From: Flexistipes sinusarabici DSM 4947
Lineage (GTDB): Bacteria; Chrysiogenota; Deferribacteres; Deferribacterales; Flexistipitaceae
Reading direction: 5' to 3'
Length of the DNA: 64,000 bases
Assembly (NCBI RefSeq): GCF_000218625.1
Contig: NC_015672.1
Coordinates: 1,550,001 to 1,614,000 of the forward strand
Shown here: positions 35,076-43,783 of the stretch, one piece after another
How positions within the stretch are numbered: the first letter of the stretch is position 1
Layout: each line of letters starts with the position of its first letter
Made by a program: the position numbers and the translations under genes
The notes under the pieces: generated by a model
What the model saw: only the letters and a program-made list of their open reading frames with translations
Database searches by the model: none
What the model was told of the DNA's origin: nothing

Positions 35076-36068
35076 ATGGAAAAAGGAGTAACAAACTTAA
35101 GCAGATTTCTGCTTGAGGAGCAGAGAAAACACCCGGAAGCAACAGGTGAATTCACCATACTGCTGGAACAGATAGCTTTTGCTGCAAAAATAATAAGCAG
35201 CGAAGTTAACAAAGCCGGACTCGTAAACATCCTTGGTAAAAATGAATCCACAAATGTCCACGGAGAAGAACAGCAGAAACTGGATGTCTATGCAAACCGC
35301 AAAATGATTGAAGCCCTGGATCATACGGGAAAAGTCTGTGCCATGGCATCCGAAGAAGAAGAAGATATTATAGAAATCCCCGACAAATATCCGAAAGGCA
35401 AATATGTCATAGTCTTCGATCCTCTCGACGGTTCCAGCAATATTGACGTGAATATCAGTATTGGAACCATATTCGGTATTTATAAAAGAATTTCGGAAGG
35501 TTTTAACGGATGCAGAGAGGATTTTCTGCAGGAGGGGAATAAACTTGTAGCTTCAGGATATGTAGTTTACGGCTCCAGTACTATGTTTGTGTACACCACG
35601 GGTGTCGGTGTAAACGGATTTACCCTTGATCCCAGCATCGGTGAATTTCTCCTTTCACATGAAAACATCAGAATTCCTGAACACGGCAAAATATTAAGCA
35701 TAAACGAGGCCAATTATCACAGATGGACTCCTGAAATCAGGGATTTTGTTGAATATATAAAAAATATAAAAGAAAGAAAATACACCTCCCGCTATATCGG
35801 TTCACTTGTTGCCGATTTCCACAGAAATCTTCTGAAAGGAGGTATTTTCCTCTATCCCGGAGACAAAAGCAATCCCGAAGGTAAACTCAGGCTGCTTTAT
35901 GAGGCAAATCCAATGGCACACATTATTGAACAGGCAGGTGGAATGGCCACAGACGGTCACAAGAATATTCTTGATATAAAACCGGAAAAGCTTCACCAGA
36001 AGACACCGTTAATAATAGGTTCCAGGTTTGAAGTGGAAACGTACCTGAAATATATGAAAAAGAGCTGA
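35076..36068 (+). CDS. fbp: Fructose-1,6-bisphosphatase, class I
   Basis: Hydrolyses fructose 1,6-bisphosphate to fructose 6-phosphate, the committed step of gluconeogenesis. The 330-residue protein has the class I motifs: AMASEEEEDIIEIP, VFDPLDGSSNIDVNISIGTI with the metal-binding acidic cluster in adjoining parts, and the GKLRLLYEANPMAHIIEQAGG sugar-phosphate site near the end. The ATG at 35076 has AAGGAGG 6 bases upstream. It leads a five-gene plus-strand operon, with nfo starting 3 bases after its stop. Confidence 0.97.
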   Translation: MEKGVTNLSRFLLEEQRKHPEATGEFTILLEQIAFAAKIISSEVNKAGLVNILGKNESTNVHGEEQQKLDVYANRKMIEALDHTGKVCAMASEEEEDIIEIPDKYPKGKYVIVFDPLDGSSNIDVNISIGTIFGIYKRISEGFNGCREDFLQEGNKLVASGYVVYGSSTMFVYTTGVGVNGFTLDPSIGEFLLSHENIRIPEHGKILSINEANYHRWTPEIRDFVEYIKNIKERKYTSRYIGSLVADFHRNLLKGGIFLYPGDKSNPEGKLRLLYEANPMAHIIEQAGGMATDGHKNILDIKPEKLHQKTPLIIGSRFEVETYLKYMKKS

Positions 36069-36071
36069 TAA

Positions 36072-36902
36072 ATGTATGTGGGCGCACACGAATCAATAGC
36101 CGGGGAGATTCACAAAAGCATCGACAGAGCACTAACGGATGAATGTGAATCGATGCAGGTGTTTGTAAAGAATGCCAATAGATGGCAGGGCAAAAAAATA
36201 AGCGGTGATGAAGCAGAGAAATTTCGCAAAAAAGCTGAAAAATTAGGGCATAATAAAATTTGCGCCCACAGTTCGTATCTTATCAACATGGCAACAGAAA
36301 AGAAAGACCTGTATAAAAAATCTTTTGAAAGCCTAAAGGATGAACTGGGCAGGTGTGATGCTCTCGGTATCCCGTACTATGTAATTCATCCGGGCTCGCA
36401 CACAGGTATCGGTGAGGAGAAAGGTCTTAATAATATTATTGCCCTCATTGACAATATTTATGGGAATAATGATTTTAACTGCATGATGTTACTGGAAACC
36501 ACCGCAGGACAGGGAACAAATCTCGGCTATGATATCCGGCATCTTAAATATATTATCGACTCCTCAAAATATCCTGATAAACTGGGTGTTTGTCTTGACT
36601 CCTGCCATATGTTTGCAGCAGGTTATGATTTTAAAAATGATTACGAGAATGTAGTTAATGAAACATTCCGTCTCTTCGGTGACAAAGTAAAAGTATTCCA
36701 CCTTAACGATACCAAGTTTGATCTCGGCAGCAAAAGAGACAGACATGAAATGATTGGTGAAGGCTTTCTCGGTGAAGAGTTTTTCAGAAAAGTCTTGAAT
36801 GATAAGCATTTCAGCAAAACATTAGGTATATTGGAAACACCACTGAAAAAAGATGAAAGCTATAAACCCCAGATCAGGTATTTAAAAAGTTTAAGGAGGT
36901 GA
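36072..36902 (+). CDS. nfo: Deoxyribonuclease IV (AP endonuclease Nfo)
   Basis: Cuts DNA 5' of abasic sites in base excision repair using a trinuclear zinc site. The 276-residue protein has the motifs VGAHESIAG at the start, CAHSSYLINMA, YVIHPGSHTG, LLETTAGQGTNLG, GVCLDSCHMFAAGYDF and VFHLNDTKFDLGSKRDRHE, which carry the expected His/Glu/Asp metal ligands. It overlaps the next gene's ribosome-binding site. Confidence 0.96.
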   Translation: MYVGAHESIAGEIHKSIDRALTDECESMQVFVKNANRWQGKKISGDEAEKFRKKAEKLGHNKICAHSSYLINMATEKKDLYKKSFESLKDELGRCDALGIPYYVIHPGSHTGIGEEKGLNNIIALIDNIYGNNDFNCMMLLETTAGQGTNLGYDIRHLKYIIDSSKYPDKLGVCLDSCHMFAAGYDFKNDYENVVNETFRLFGDKVKVFHLNDTKFDLGSKRDRHEMIGEGFLGEEFFRKVLNDKHFSKTLGILETPLKKDESYKPQIRYLKSLRR

Positions 36903-36907
36903 TAATA

Positions 36908-37423
36908 ATGAATAAAGCACTTATAATCATTGACATGCTTAATGATTTCGTACAGGAAGGTGCTCCTCTGCAAACTCCGAATGCCAAAAGCATTGTAGCC
37001 TGTATAAACGAACAGAGAAAAATTGCTGCAGAAAACTCCAATCCCGTTATATATGTGTGTGATGCTCACGATCCGGAAGACAAAGAATTTGAAATTTGGC
37101 CGAAGCATTGTGTAAAAGGAACGAAAGGAGCAGAAATTATCGATGAGCTCAAACCGGAGAGTAATGATATAGTCCTGGAGAAAACAAGATATTCCTGTTT
37201 CTTTGATAGCCGGTTAAATGAGATCCTGAAGGAAAAAAACATCGATACTTTAGTATTGACTGGACTTTTAACCAACGTTTGTGTTATGTATACCGCTGCT
37301 GATGCGGTCAGCAGAAACTACCGTGTGATTGTACCGGAAAACTGTGTTATCGCCCTGGATGAGGAAACACACAAGTTTGGTATGCAGCAACTGAAAAATG
37401 TTCACAATGCGGAGATTATATGA
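36908..37423 (+). CDS. Isochorismatase-family cysteine hydrolase (nicotinamidase-like)
   Basis: A 171-residue hydrolase of the nicotinamidase/isochorismatase fold. Catalytic residues are all present: Asp in IIDMLNDFV, Lys in VLEKTRYSCF and Cys in TGLLTNVCVMYTAADA. A metal-binding DAHDPEDKEFEIWPKHC segment near residue 56, with two Asp and two His, resembles that of PncA, so nicotinamidase (NAD salvage) is a reasonable guess but not proven. The ATG at 36908 has AAGGAGGT upstream. Confidence 0.8.
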   Translation: MNKALIIIDMLNDFVQEGAPLQTPNAKSIVACINEQRKIAAENSNPVIYVCDAHDPEDKEFEIWPKHCVKGTKGAEIIDELKPESNDIVLEKTRYSCFFDSRLNEILKEKNIDTLVLTGLLTNVCVMYTAADAVSRNYRVIVPENCVIALDEETHKFGMQQLKNVHNAEII

Positions 37424-38961
37424 CGGAAGATTCAAGTCTGCTGATTTTAAGAGATTTGGTTAAACCGAAAAAGGAAATCGAAACGCATATTTCCCACGTT
37501 TTGCTTACTGATGATTATGTCTACAAACTGAAGAAAAAGGTGGACTTCGGTTTCCTGAATTTCAAGCTTTCAAAGGACAGGAAGCGCTTTTGTATTCTGG
37601 AAAAAGAACTGAACCAGCGTTTTTGCCAGAATGTATATGAGGATGCTTTGAAGATTGCCAGACGCGGCTCCGAATTTGTTCTCGTTCCGGCCACAAGCAC
37701 ACTGACGGCAGTGGATTATGTTGTAAAAATGAAAAGAATTCCTGAAAAGGATTTTCTGAAAAACAGAATCGAAAAAGGTGAAATTTCCCAGGATAACGCA
37801 AGAGAGATAGGACAACAGACAGCAGAGTTATTCCAAAATATTGAAACTTCGGTTGAAGCTGCAGAAGAAAACGGCGGCTATAAAACGGTACGATATAATT
37901 GTGAAGAAAATTTCCAGCAAACTGAAAAGTATAGCGGCACATTAATAGACAGTAAGTATTATGACTTTATAAAGAAAAAAACATTAGATTTTCTGGATAA
38001 TAATCAAAATATTTTTACAAACAGAGTATCCGGGGGATATGTAAAAGACGGACACGGGGATTTGAGGCTGGAACATATTTTTTTCCAAAACCAAAAAGTC
38101 GGACTGATGGACTGTATAGAGTTCAACAGAAGGATGCGTTTCAACGATGTCATATCCGATTTCGTTTTTCTCTGCACTGAACTTGACCAAATCGGCAAAT
38201 ATGAACTCTCGGACGCCTTTCTTGAGGGATTTCTCAGTGTCTATGACGATGAGGACTCACAAAAACTGATAAATTTTTATAAATGTTACAGGGCTTTTGT
38301 AAGGGCAAAAGTCACCTGTTTCTTATTGGAAGAGAAAGGTGAAAACTGGGAAAATTACACCCAAAAGAAAGAAGAACTAAACAGGCTAATGGAATTAAGT
38401 CTTACATATTCAATTAACATGGATGGAGTAAAAACTCTTCTTTTCACGGGTCTTATGGGAACAGGTAAAAGTAAAAATGCAAAGGCTTTTGTAAAAAAAT
38501 ACCCTGGCCGCCTTCTGAGTACTGATTATTATAGAAAAATCACAGCCGGTCTTGATCCCAAATCAAAAATTTATGATGAATACGGCAAAGGTTTATACTC
38601 AAAAGAGAATTCACAAATATTATACAAAAAACTCGGTGAGATAGCCTGTAAATACAGCAAATTAGGCAGGATGACGGTAGTTGACGGCAGTTTCTCGAAA
38701 AACGATTTTCTTGAAATATTCAGGAACGATAATAATCTGCATATAATCAAACTCAAATTTACAGCTGATGAAGATGAAATAATTAAAAGACTGCAGAAAC
38801 GGCTGAGCAAATCCTCTGTTTCCGACGGAAGGCCGGAAATTTTTGATAAACAGATGAAATCTGCAGAGGATATAGGTGCTGGACTGGTAGTGGACACTAC
38901 CGAAGCAGCTGTGGATGATAATTTAATAAAAATAGAAAATTTTTTGATTGATGAAGCATAA
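37420..38961 (+). CDS. Fused aminoglycoside-phosphotransferase-like kinase and P-loop ATPase
   Basis: A 513-residue two-domain protein. Residues 1-330 resemble COG2187 (APH-like kinase): VYKLKKKVDFGFLNF, KDGHGDLRLEHIFF with the catalytic Asp, and LMDCIEFNRRMRFNDVISDF with the metal-binding Asp. Residues 345-513 resemble COG0645, with a P-loop GLMGTGKSKNAKAF and TVVDGSFSK. This fusion is widespread in proteobacteria, where its substrate is unknown; drug resistance is not implied. It overlaps the preceding gene by 4 bases (ATGA). Confidence 0.8.
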   Translation: MTEDSSLLILRDLVKPKKEIETHISHVLLTDDYVYKLKKKVDFGFLNFKLSKDRKRFCILEKELNQRFCQNVYEDALKIARRGSEFVLVPATSTLTAVDYVVKMKRIPEKDFLKNRIEKGEISQDNAREIGQQTAELFQNIETSVEAAEENGGYKTVRYNCEENFQQTEKYSGTLIDSKYYDFIKKKTLDFLDNNQNIFTNRVSGGYVKDGHGDLRLEHIFFQNQKVGLMDCIEFNRRMRFNDVISDFVFLCTELDQIGKYELSDAFLEGFLSVYDDEDSQKLINFYKCYRAFVRAKVTCFLLEEKGENWENYTQKKEELNRLMELSLTYSINMDGVKTLLFTGLMGTGKSKNAKAFVKKYPGRLLSTDYYRKITAGLDPKSKIYDEYGKGLYSKENSQILYKKLGEIACKYSKLGRMTVVDGSFSKNDFLEIFRNDNNLHIIKLKFTADEDEIIKRLQKRLSKSSVSDGRPEIFDKQMKSAEDIGAGLVVDTTEAAVDDNLIKIENFLIDEA

Positions 38962-39940
38962 CTTTATAATAAAACCGATAAACTCTCCTTTTGAAGATAC
39001 TGCTTTTTTTGTGCGCAATATTTACAAGAAAAAGGCCTTTCTTCTGGATTGCGGAAGACTCGGCAATATCTCAAACAGTGAAGTCCTCAGCATAAGTGAT
39101 ATTTTTATCAGTCATGCCCATGTGGATCATTTTTATGGATTTGACAGAATATTAAGAAGTTTCTTGAGATCTGAGAAGCATATTAGATTTTTCGGGCCAC
39201 CCGGAATTATCGAAAATGTCAGCGGCAAACTCAGAGGATACACATGGAATTTGGTTCAGGACTACAAATTTACTCTCGAAGTAATAGAATTAAGCAGCAA
39301 AAAACCTTACAAAAGGGCAATGTTCAGATCCTACGAATCATTCAAGCCCGAAATTGAGAAGTATAGCCCTGAAAAGATAGATTTGGGGGACGGATTCACC
39401 CTTACATTTCAATTTTTCGATCACGGAACAATCTCCGTAGGTTACAGAATAAACGAATTTATTCACATAAATATTAAGAAAAATTCATGTGAACAGTATG
39501 GGTTTATCCCCGGCAAATGGCTGACCGAGCTAAAAGACGAACTGAGAAAAGGAAACAGGGAAACAATCCTTAATGTGTCCACTTTTGACGGCACAAAAGA
39601 ATACAGCATAAAAGAACTTGAGGAAATGCTCGTTATATATTCACCGGCTCAGGATTTAACATTCATTACGGACAACGCTCCCACATATGAAAATTATGTA
39701 AAGGCAATAAATTTTGCCGAAAACAGCCATATTCTGCTTATCGAAAGTATGTTTATGAAAACGGATGTAACACACGCCGTTAAAAAGAAGCATTTAACCA
39801 CGGATCTGGCCAAGAATATCTTCTGTAAAAGTGGAAGCAAATATGTGAAATTTTTTCACTTTGCACCCAAATACGAAAAGGAAAAACCCGCTTTTTATCA
39901 GAATCTCTATAACGGCGTGGCTAAAAAAATCTTCAAATAA
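38951..39940 (+). CDS. Metallo-beta-lactamase-fold hydrolase, RNase Z-like
   Basis: A 329-residue MBL-fold protein. The metal motif ISHAHVDHFYGFDRIL (HxHxDH) is intact, followed by a FFGPPGIIENV segment typical of RNase Z-like proteins, a late Asp in FITDNAP and HFAPKY near the end with the terminal His. It resembles the RNase Z group, but lacks clear features for the tRNA 3'-processing enzyme, so specificity is open. An ATG at 38951 is used; a TTG codon precedes it. It overlaps the previous gene and is followed by convergent pepD only 5 bases away. Confidence 0.8.
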   Translation: MKHNFIIKPINSPFEDTAFFVRNIYKKKAFLLDCGRLGNISNSEVLSISDIFISHAHVDHFYGFDRILRSFLRSEKHIRFFGPPGIIENVSGKLRGYTWNLVQDYKFTLEVIELSSKKPYKRAMFRSYESFKPEIEKYSPEKIDLGDGFTLTFQFFDHGTISVGYRINEFIHINIKKNSCEQYGFIPGKWLTELKDELRKGNRETILNVSTFDGTKEYSIKELEEMLVIYSPAQDLTFITDNAPTYENYVKAINFAENSHILLIESMFMKTDVTHAVKKKHLTTDLAKNIFCKSGSKYVKFFHFAPKYEKEKPAFYQNLYNGVAKKIFK

Positions 39941-39945
39941 ATTTA

Positions 39946-41334
39946 TCAGGCTATTTTTTCAAAAACCCTTTTTAACAGTCTTGCCACTTTCTCCACAGAT
40001 GAAAGGCTTAAACGCTCAGCAGGGCTGTGAGCATCAATTATAGTGGGTCCCAGGGATATCATTTCCATATTTTCGAATTTTTCACCGATTACACCGCATT
40101 CAAGTCCGGCATGGACAACATCTACTTTAGGAGCTTTTCCGAAAATTTCGGAATAGGTATTCTTAAATATGCTGACTATTTCAGAATCGGGTTCAGGAAG
40201 CCATCCGGGATACTCATTTCCCGTCTCATACTCAGCACCAGCTTTTAAAGCGCAGCCTTCTATCAAGGCCGTCAAGTCATTAAGATTAGACGGGTTAGAG
40301 CTCCGCTGACTGACCAAACTCATAAAAGAGCTGTTTTCAATTTTTATTGTGGCCAGATTGGACGATGTTTCCACTTTATCAGGCATCTTAGAATCATAGG
40401 AGTAGACTCCGTGAGGAATTTCGTTAATCATACTGACAATTTGGACTGAATCATCCTGTGTTAAAAAACCTGAGCCGCTGTTTTTTGCAGTTTTCAAATC
40501 AAACAATCCGGTATCAAACTCCGCCAGTGTATCTTCTATGTTTTTTCTTGTGATTTCACCTTCTACCATAAATTCTGCGAAGGCGCTGCGGGGGATAGCA
40601 TTATGAGCTGTTCCCCCGTTAATATCCGATATGTAAACAGGATAATTTTTGTTAACAGCCCCAAGCATTTCTCCCAACATCTTTATCGCATTCGGTCTGC
40701 CTTTATGTATATCAAGTCCTGAGTGCCCCCCTTCCAATCCTTTGATTTCAAGCTTGAACATCTCAGCAGCATCAAGATTAATAAAATCATATTTTTTGTT
40801 TATCAACGTATCCCTTCCACCGGCACATCCGATAATAAACTCTCCCTCCGTTTCCGTATCAAGATTTATCAAAGTGCTTCCGGTTAGCATGTCTTCTTCC
40901 AGACCGGAAGCTCCAACAAGTCCCCTCTCCTCATCCACTGTGAAAAGAAGCTCCAGATTGGGCTTAGGCGACTTTTCCTCTGACAATAAAAACGCCAGAG
41001 CCATACCGGCTCCGTTATCAGCACCTAATGTAGTACCTTCGGCTTTAAGCCAGTCATCTTTAATTGTCATCTTAATGGGGTCTTTGCTGAAATCATGCCT
41101 TGCACCACTTTCTTTCTCACACACCATATCCATATGATTTTGGATAACAACGGTGTTATTACTGCCGGTGTCAATTTTTACACAAATGTTACCGGTTTTA
41201 TCCGTTTTTGTTTCAAATCCGTTATCGTGAGCCCTTTTCATTATCCATTCCGCAATCATTTTTTCATTACCGGAACATCTTGGTATCCGGGATATTTCCC
41301 CAAATATTTCCATAAATTCTTTAAGATAGCTCAT
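39946..41334 (-). CDS. pepD: Aminoacyl-histidine dipeptidase PepD-like
   Basis: Cytosolic M20-family dipeptidase (aminoacyl-histidine type). The 462-residue protein has RIPRCSGNEKMIAEWI at the start, IQNHMDMVCEKESG and LGADNGAGMALAF (metal site), FTVDEERGLVGASGL with the catalytic Glu, and GGHSGLDIHKGRPNAIK. The C-terminal half with HAGLECGVIGEK and DAHSPAERLSL carries the remaining ligands. It is convergent with the MBL gene and faces the repeat-rich spacer upstream. Confidence 0.93.
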   Translation of the reverse strand: MSYLKEFMEIFGEISRIPRCSGNEKMIAEWIMKRAHDNGFETKTDKTGNICVKIDTGSNNTVVIQNHMDMVCEKESGARHDFSKDPIKMTIKDDWLKAEGTTLGADNGAGMALAFLLSEEKSPKPNLELLFTVDEERGLVGASGLEEDMLTGSTLINLDTETEGEFIIGCAGGRDTLINKKYDFINLDAAEMFKLEIKGLEGGHSGLDIHKGRPNAIKMLGEMLGAVNKNYPVYISDINGGTAHNAIPRSAFAEFMVEGEITRKNIEDTLAEFDTGLFDLKTAKNSGSGFLTQDDSVQIVSMINEIPHGVYSYDSKMPDKVETSSNLATIKIENSSFMSLVSQRSSNPSNLNDLTALIEGCALKAGAEYETGNEYPGWLPEPDSEIVSIFKNTYSEIFGKAPKVDVVHAGLECGVIGEKFENMEMISLGPTIIDAHSPAERLSLSSVEKVARLLKRVFEKIA

Positions 41335-41454
41335 TTTTCACCCTGTTTATAATTATTGAAACCCAATTTACACTATATTATTTCCAAACTCAATAACGCA
41401 CAACTTATAAACTCCCAAAATTTTCACATTTTAATGCGTGAGAACCGTAATGCG

Positions 41455-41499
41455 TGATGGGTAATGGGTAATGGGTGATGGGTTCAAGGTTCAAGGTTT
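41455..41499. repeat. Heptamer tandem repeat TGATGGG/TAATGGG then TTCAAGG
   Basis: Four 7-base units TGATGGG, TAATGGG, TAATGGG, TGATGGG run from 41455 to 41482, followed by TTCAAGG twice to 41496. A further diverged copy of GTAATGCGTGA precedes it. The period is strict, and no reading frame uses it. Confidence 0.7.
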
Positions 41500-41523
41500 A
41501 CCCTGTGAGCTTTGAATAATTCA

Positions 41524-41608
41524 GGAAGCGGGGGTTCAGCCCCGCCACAGAATAACGTCAGTTTTCAAACGGAAGCCCGTGCAACTGCAGGGCTAAACCC
41601 CTGCCTCC
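41524..41608. repeat. REPIN-like pair of inverted palindromic hairpins
   Basis: A 22-base REP-like unit GGAAGCGGGGGTTCAGCCCC (plus GC; 41524-41545) is repeated in inverted orientation at 41587-41608 with 18 of 22 identities. Each copy folds as a hairpin (GCGGGG...CCCCGC, GCAGGG...CCCTGC). The two copies are 41 bases apart, the geometry of a REPIN. It lies between pepD and hsp20. Confidence 0.6.
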
Positions 41609-41640
41609 GAAACCTAACACTAATTCTCTCTTTCCCATAT

Positions 41641-41745
41641 TTACCTTTACCTTTACCTTTGCCTCTGCCTCTGCCTCTGCCTTTGCCTCTGCTTTTGCTT
41701 TTAACTTAGCGCTTAAAACTTAACACTTAGCACTTCACTCTCTCC
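41641..41745. repeat. Hexamer tandem repeat CTTTAC/CTCTGC and adjoining CTTAACACTTAG tract
   Basis: A 6-base period tract (TTACCT then TGCCTC then TGCTTT units, about ten copies) spans 41641-41702 and grades into CTTAGCGCTTAAAACTTAAC-type units and a pyrimidine run to about 41745. It cannot encode a protein of sensible composition. Confidence 0.65.
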
Positions 41746-41892
41746 CTATTTCCAGCTGTTTATCCTTTTAAACTCGTTCTAAATAATATTGATAAGAAAA
41801 TTTTAGTGGCTCTAAAAATAAATCTTGACACAAGTAGACTCAGATATATCTTTATAAATGTAAAGAAAATAATTCATTAAGGAGGTGCAGAT
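41746..41892 (+). other. Upstream region of hsp20 with a TTGACA box
   Basis: The rest of this gap is unique AT-rich DNA. CTTGACA at 41824-41830 is a good -35 candidate for a vegetative or heat-shock sigma factor. No clear -10 sits at the right distance (TATATC is 14 bases downstream, TATAAA 22), so it is not called as a defined promoter. GGAGGTG at 41881-41887 is the hsp20 ribosome site. Confidence 0.35.
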
Positions 41893-42348
41893 ATGTTACC
41901 TAAAAGAACACAAAAAGGACTTTCTCCTTTCAGAGGAATTGACAGTCTGCAGGATGAAATGAACAGATTGTTCAATGACTTCTTTTCTCCGGATGAAAGA
42001 CTGCTGGGAGAAATGGAATTTACACCCTCGATTGATATCTCCGAAAACAAGAATGAAATTGTTGTCAAAGCTGATTTGCCCGGCATGGAGGAAAAAGATA
42101 TCGATGTGAGCATAGCCGGCGACCTTTTGACAATCAAGGGTGAGAGAAAAGAGGAAAAAGAGGAGAAAGAGGAAGATTATTACCGCAGAGAAAGGGTGTA
42201 CGGTTCTTTCTCCAGACAAATCACACTGCCGAAGCATATTAAACGTGAAGATGTAAAGGCAAAATTTAAAAACGGTGTACTGAAAATCACACTTCCCAAA
42301 TCGGAAGACTACAAAGAGAAAGAAGTAAAAATCGAACTTGAAAAATAA
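41893..42348 (+). CDS. Small heat-shock protein, Hsp20/alpha-crystallin
   Basis: ATP-independent holdase chaperone of 151 residues. It has an N-terminal FRGIDSLQDEMNRLFNDFF, the alpha-crystallin core (DISENKNEIVVKADLPGMEEKDIDV in adjoining parts, then LLTIKGERK) and the signature FKNGVLKITLPK near the end. An acidic Glu-rich insertion lies at about residues 85-97. The ATG has GGAGGTG upstream. It appears monocistronic, closed by a strong terminator. Confidence 0.93.
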   Translation: MLPKRTQKGLSPFRGIDSLQDEMNRLFNDFFSPDERLLGEMEFTPSIDISENKNEIVVKADLPGMEEKDIDVSIAGDLLTIKGERKEEKEEKEEDYYRRERVYGSFSRQITLPKHIKREDVKAKFKNGVLKITLPKSEDYKEKEVKIELEK

Positions 42349-42352
42349 CAAG

Positions 42353-42377
42353 AAAGGGGCTCAAAGCCCCTTTTTTT
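42353..42377 (+). terminator. Bidirectional terminator between hsp20 and cls
   Basis: Stem AAAGGGGCT / AGCCCCTTT (9 bp, 3-base loop CAA) followed by TTTT on the plus strand, and A-rich on the other side. It lies 5 bases after the hsp20 stop and at the stop of the convergent cls gene, so it can serve both. Confidence 0.85.
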
Positions 42378-43783
42378 CATAATACAGGCGACAACGTTCT
42401 GCAGACGCCTTCAAATATCCTGTTGATGAATTTTTTGTTTTGCAGGGTGCTAAGTTCAATCTGGCTGGCCATCTCAAAATAGGAATCTATAAGATCCGTG
42501 GTGTTTGAAGCAAATTTTTTTGAATATATTACAACGTTCAACTCAAAGTTAAGCCTGAAACTGCGGGCATCCATATTTGCAGAACCAAGGGTTGTCCAGA
42601 AACCGTCAATCATGATAATCTTGGCATGAAGCATAACATTTCTCGTTTCATATATATCAACACCTGCTTCCACTAATTCTTCGTAATAAGAGCGTCCGGC
42701 TGCAGCAACAAAAGGGTGATTATTTTTGCCGGGCAGAAGGATTCTGACTTTCACTCCGCGCTTGGAAGCATTCTTCAGCGTTTGGATTATGGGTTGATCA
42801 GGAACCAGGTAGGGCGTGATTATATCGATTGTTTTTTCTGCAGCACTGAGAGTGGAAAAGATTGTATCATATATGAGCGGGCTGCTCTGATCAGGACCTG
42901 AAGGAATAACATGGAGATTAATATCTCCGCCCACTCTGGCATGCTTTTTATGGAGTAAATCCGTGATATCTTCACCGGTGGCAAAGTACCAATCTTCGGA
43001 GAAAACCTCTTCAACTGCATAAACTGCATCTCCGCTGAAACGAACATGTGTGTCCACCCATTTGGTACTGCCAATAATATCTCCAATATATTCATTTCCT
43101 ATATTGATACCGCCTGTATAACAAACCCTTCCATCCACAACCACAATTTTTCTGTGATTTCTGAAGTTCATGCGCAAAATACTCTTATAGTTTAATGGAG
43201 ACAAAAAGGCGGCACATTTTCCGCCATTTCTTTTTAAATTTTTCAGATAATTCTTCAAAGTGATTCCAACAGCGCCCATACCGTCGTAGAGAAAAAATAC
43301 CTTAACTCCCTGTTCAGCTTTATACTCAATCAGTTTAAGAAAAAAATCACCCGTTTCATCCTGTCTGAAAACATAGTATTCTATTAAAATATAATGTCTG
43401 GCATTAAGCAGATCCCTGGCAAGTTTGGAATATTTGTCCGTTGCACTGGGTAAGAGTTCAAGATCATAACAGAGCTGCGGCTTTAAATTTGTAACCGTTT
43501 CCACAAGATTGGCCAGGCGGGAATTTTTGTATTCGGGCATTTTGTCAAAATATTTTTTAACACTGACATTTCGCCTGCTTTTCAACTTGACATCAACCAG
43601 CTTTTTAAGCCTGGGATTGCCGAAAATAAGATAAAGCAAGGCTCCCAGATACGGGAAAAAAATGATAATAAGAACCCATGAGAAAGTTGCTCTGGCTTCC
43701 TTGCGTCCTGATAAAACAACGAGAACAAGGACTATGGAGAGTATAAGACTAAAATATTCTGCAAATAACCTGAAAACATTCAT
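42377..43783 (-). CDS. cls: Cardiolipin synthase (PLD family)
   Basis: Joins two phosphatidylglycerol molecules into cardiolipin in the inner membrane. The 468-residue protein has two N-terminal transmembrane segments and two HKD motifs, HRKIVVVDGRVCYTGGINIG near residue 220 and HAKIIMIDGFWTTLGSANMD near 400, as in ClsA. It starts with ATG overlapping the end of the upstream radical-SAM gene by 4 bases. Confidence 0.95.
   Translation of the reverse strand: MNVFRLFAEYFSLILSIVLVLVVLSGRKEARATFSWVLIIIFFPYLGALLYLIFGNPRLKKLVDVKLKSRRNVSVKKYFDKMPEYKNSRLANLVETVTNLKPQLCYDLELLPSATDKYSKLARDLLNARHYILIEYYVFRQDETGDFFLKLIEYKAEQGVKVFFLYDGMGAVGITLKNYLKNLKRNGGKCAAFLSPLNYKSILRMNFRNHRKIVVVDGRVCYTGGINIGNEYIGDIIGSTKWVDTHVRFSGDAVYAVEEVFSEDWYFATGEDITDLLHKKHARVGGDINLHVIPSGPDQSSPLIYDTIFSTLSAAEKTIDIITPYLVPDQPIIQTLKNASKRGVKVRILLPGKNNHPFVAAAGRSYYEELVEAGVDIYETRNVMLHAKIIMIDGFWTTLGSANMDARSFRLNFELNVVIYSKKFASNTTDLIDSYFEMASQIELSTLQNKKFINRIFEGVCRTLSPVL

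Noticed and set aside
41512-41709. 65-codon open frame with Pro-Leu repeats
   Set aside because: It is a translation of the REPIN-like and hexamer repeats, not a gene.
41335-41745. Possible CRISPR array
   Set aside because: The repeats are 6-9 bases, contiguous and without unique spacers, so they cannot be a CRISPR array.
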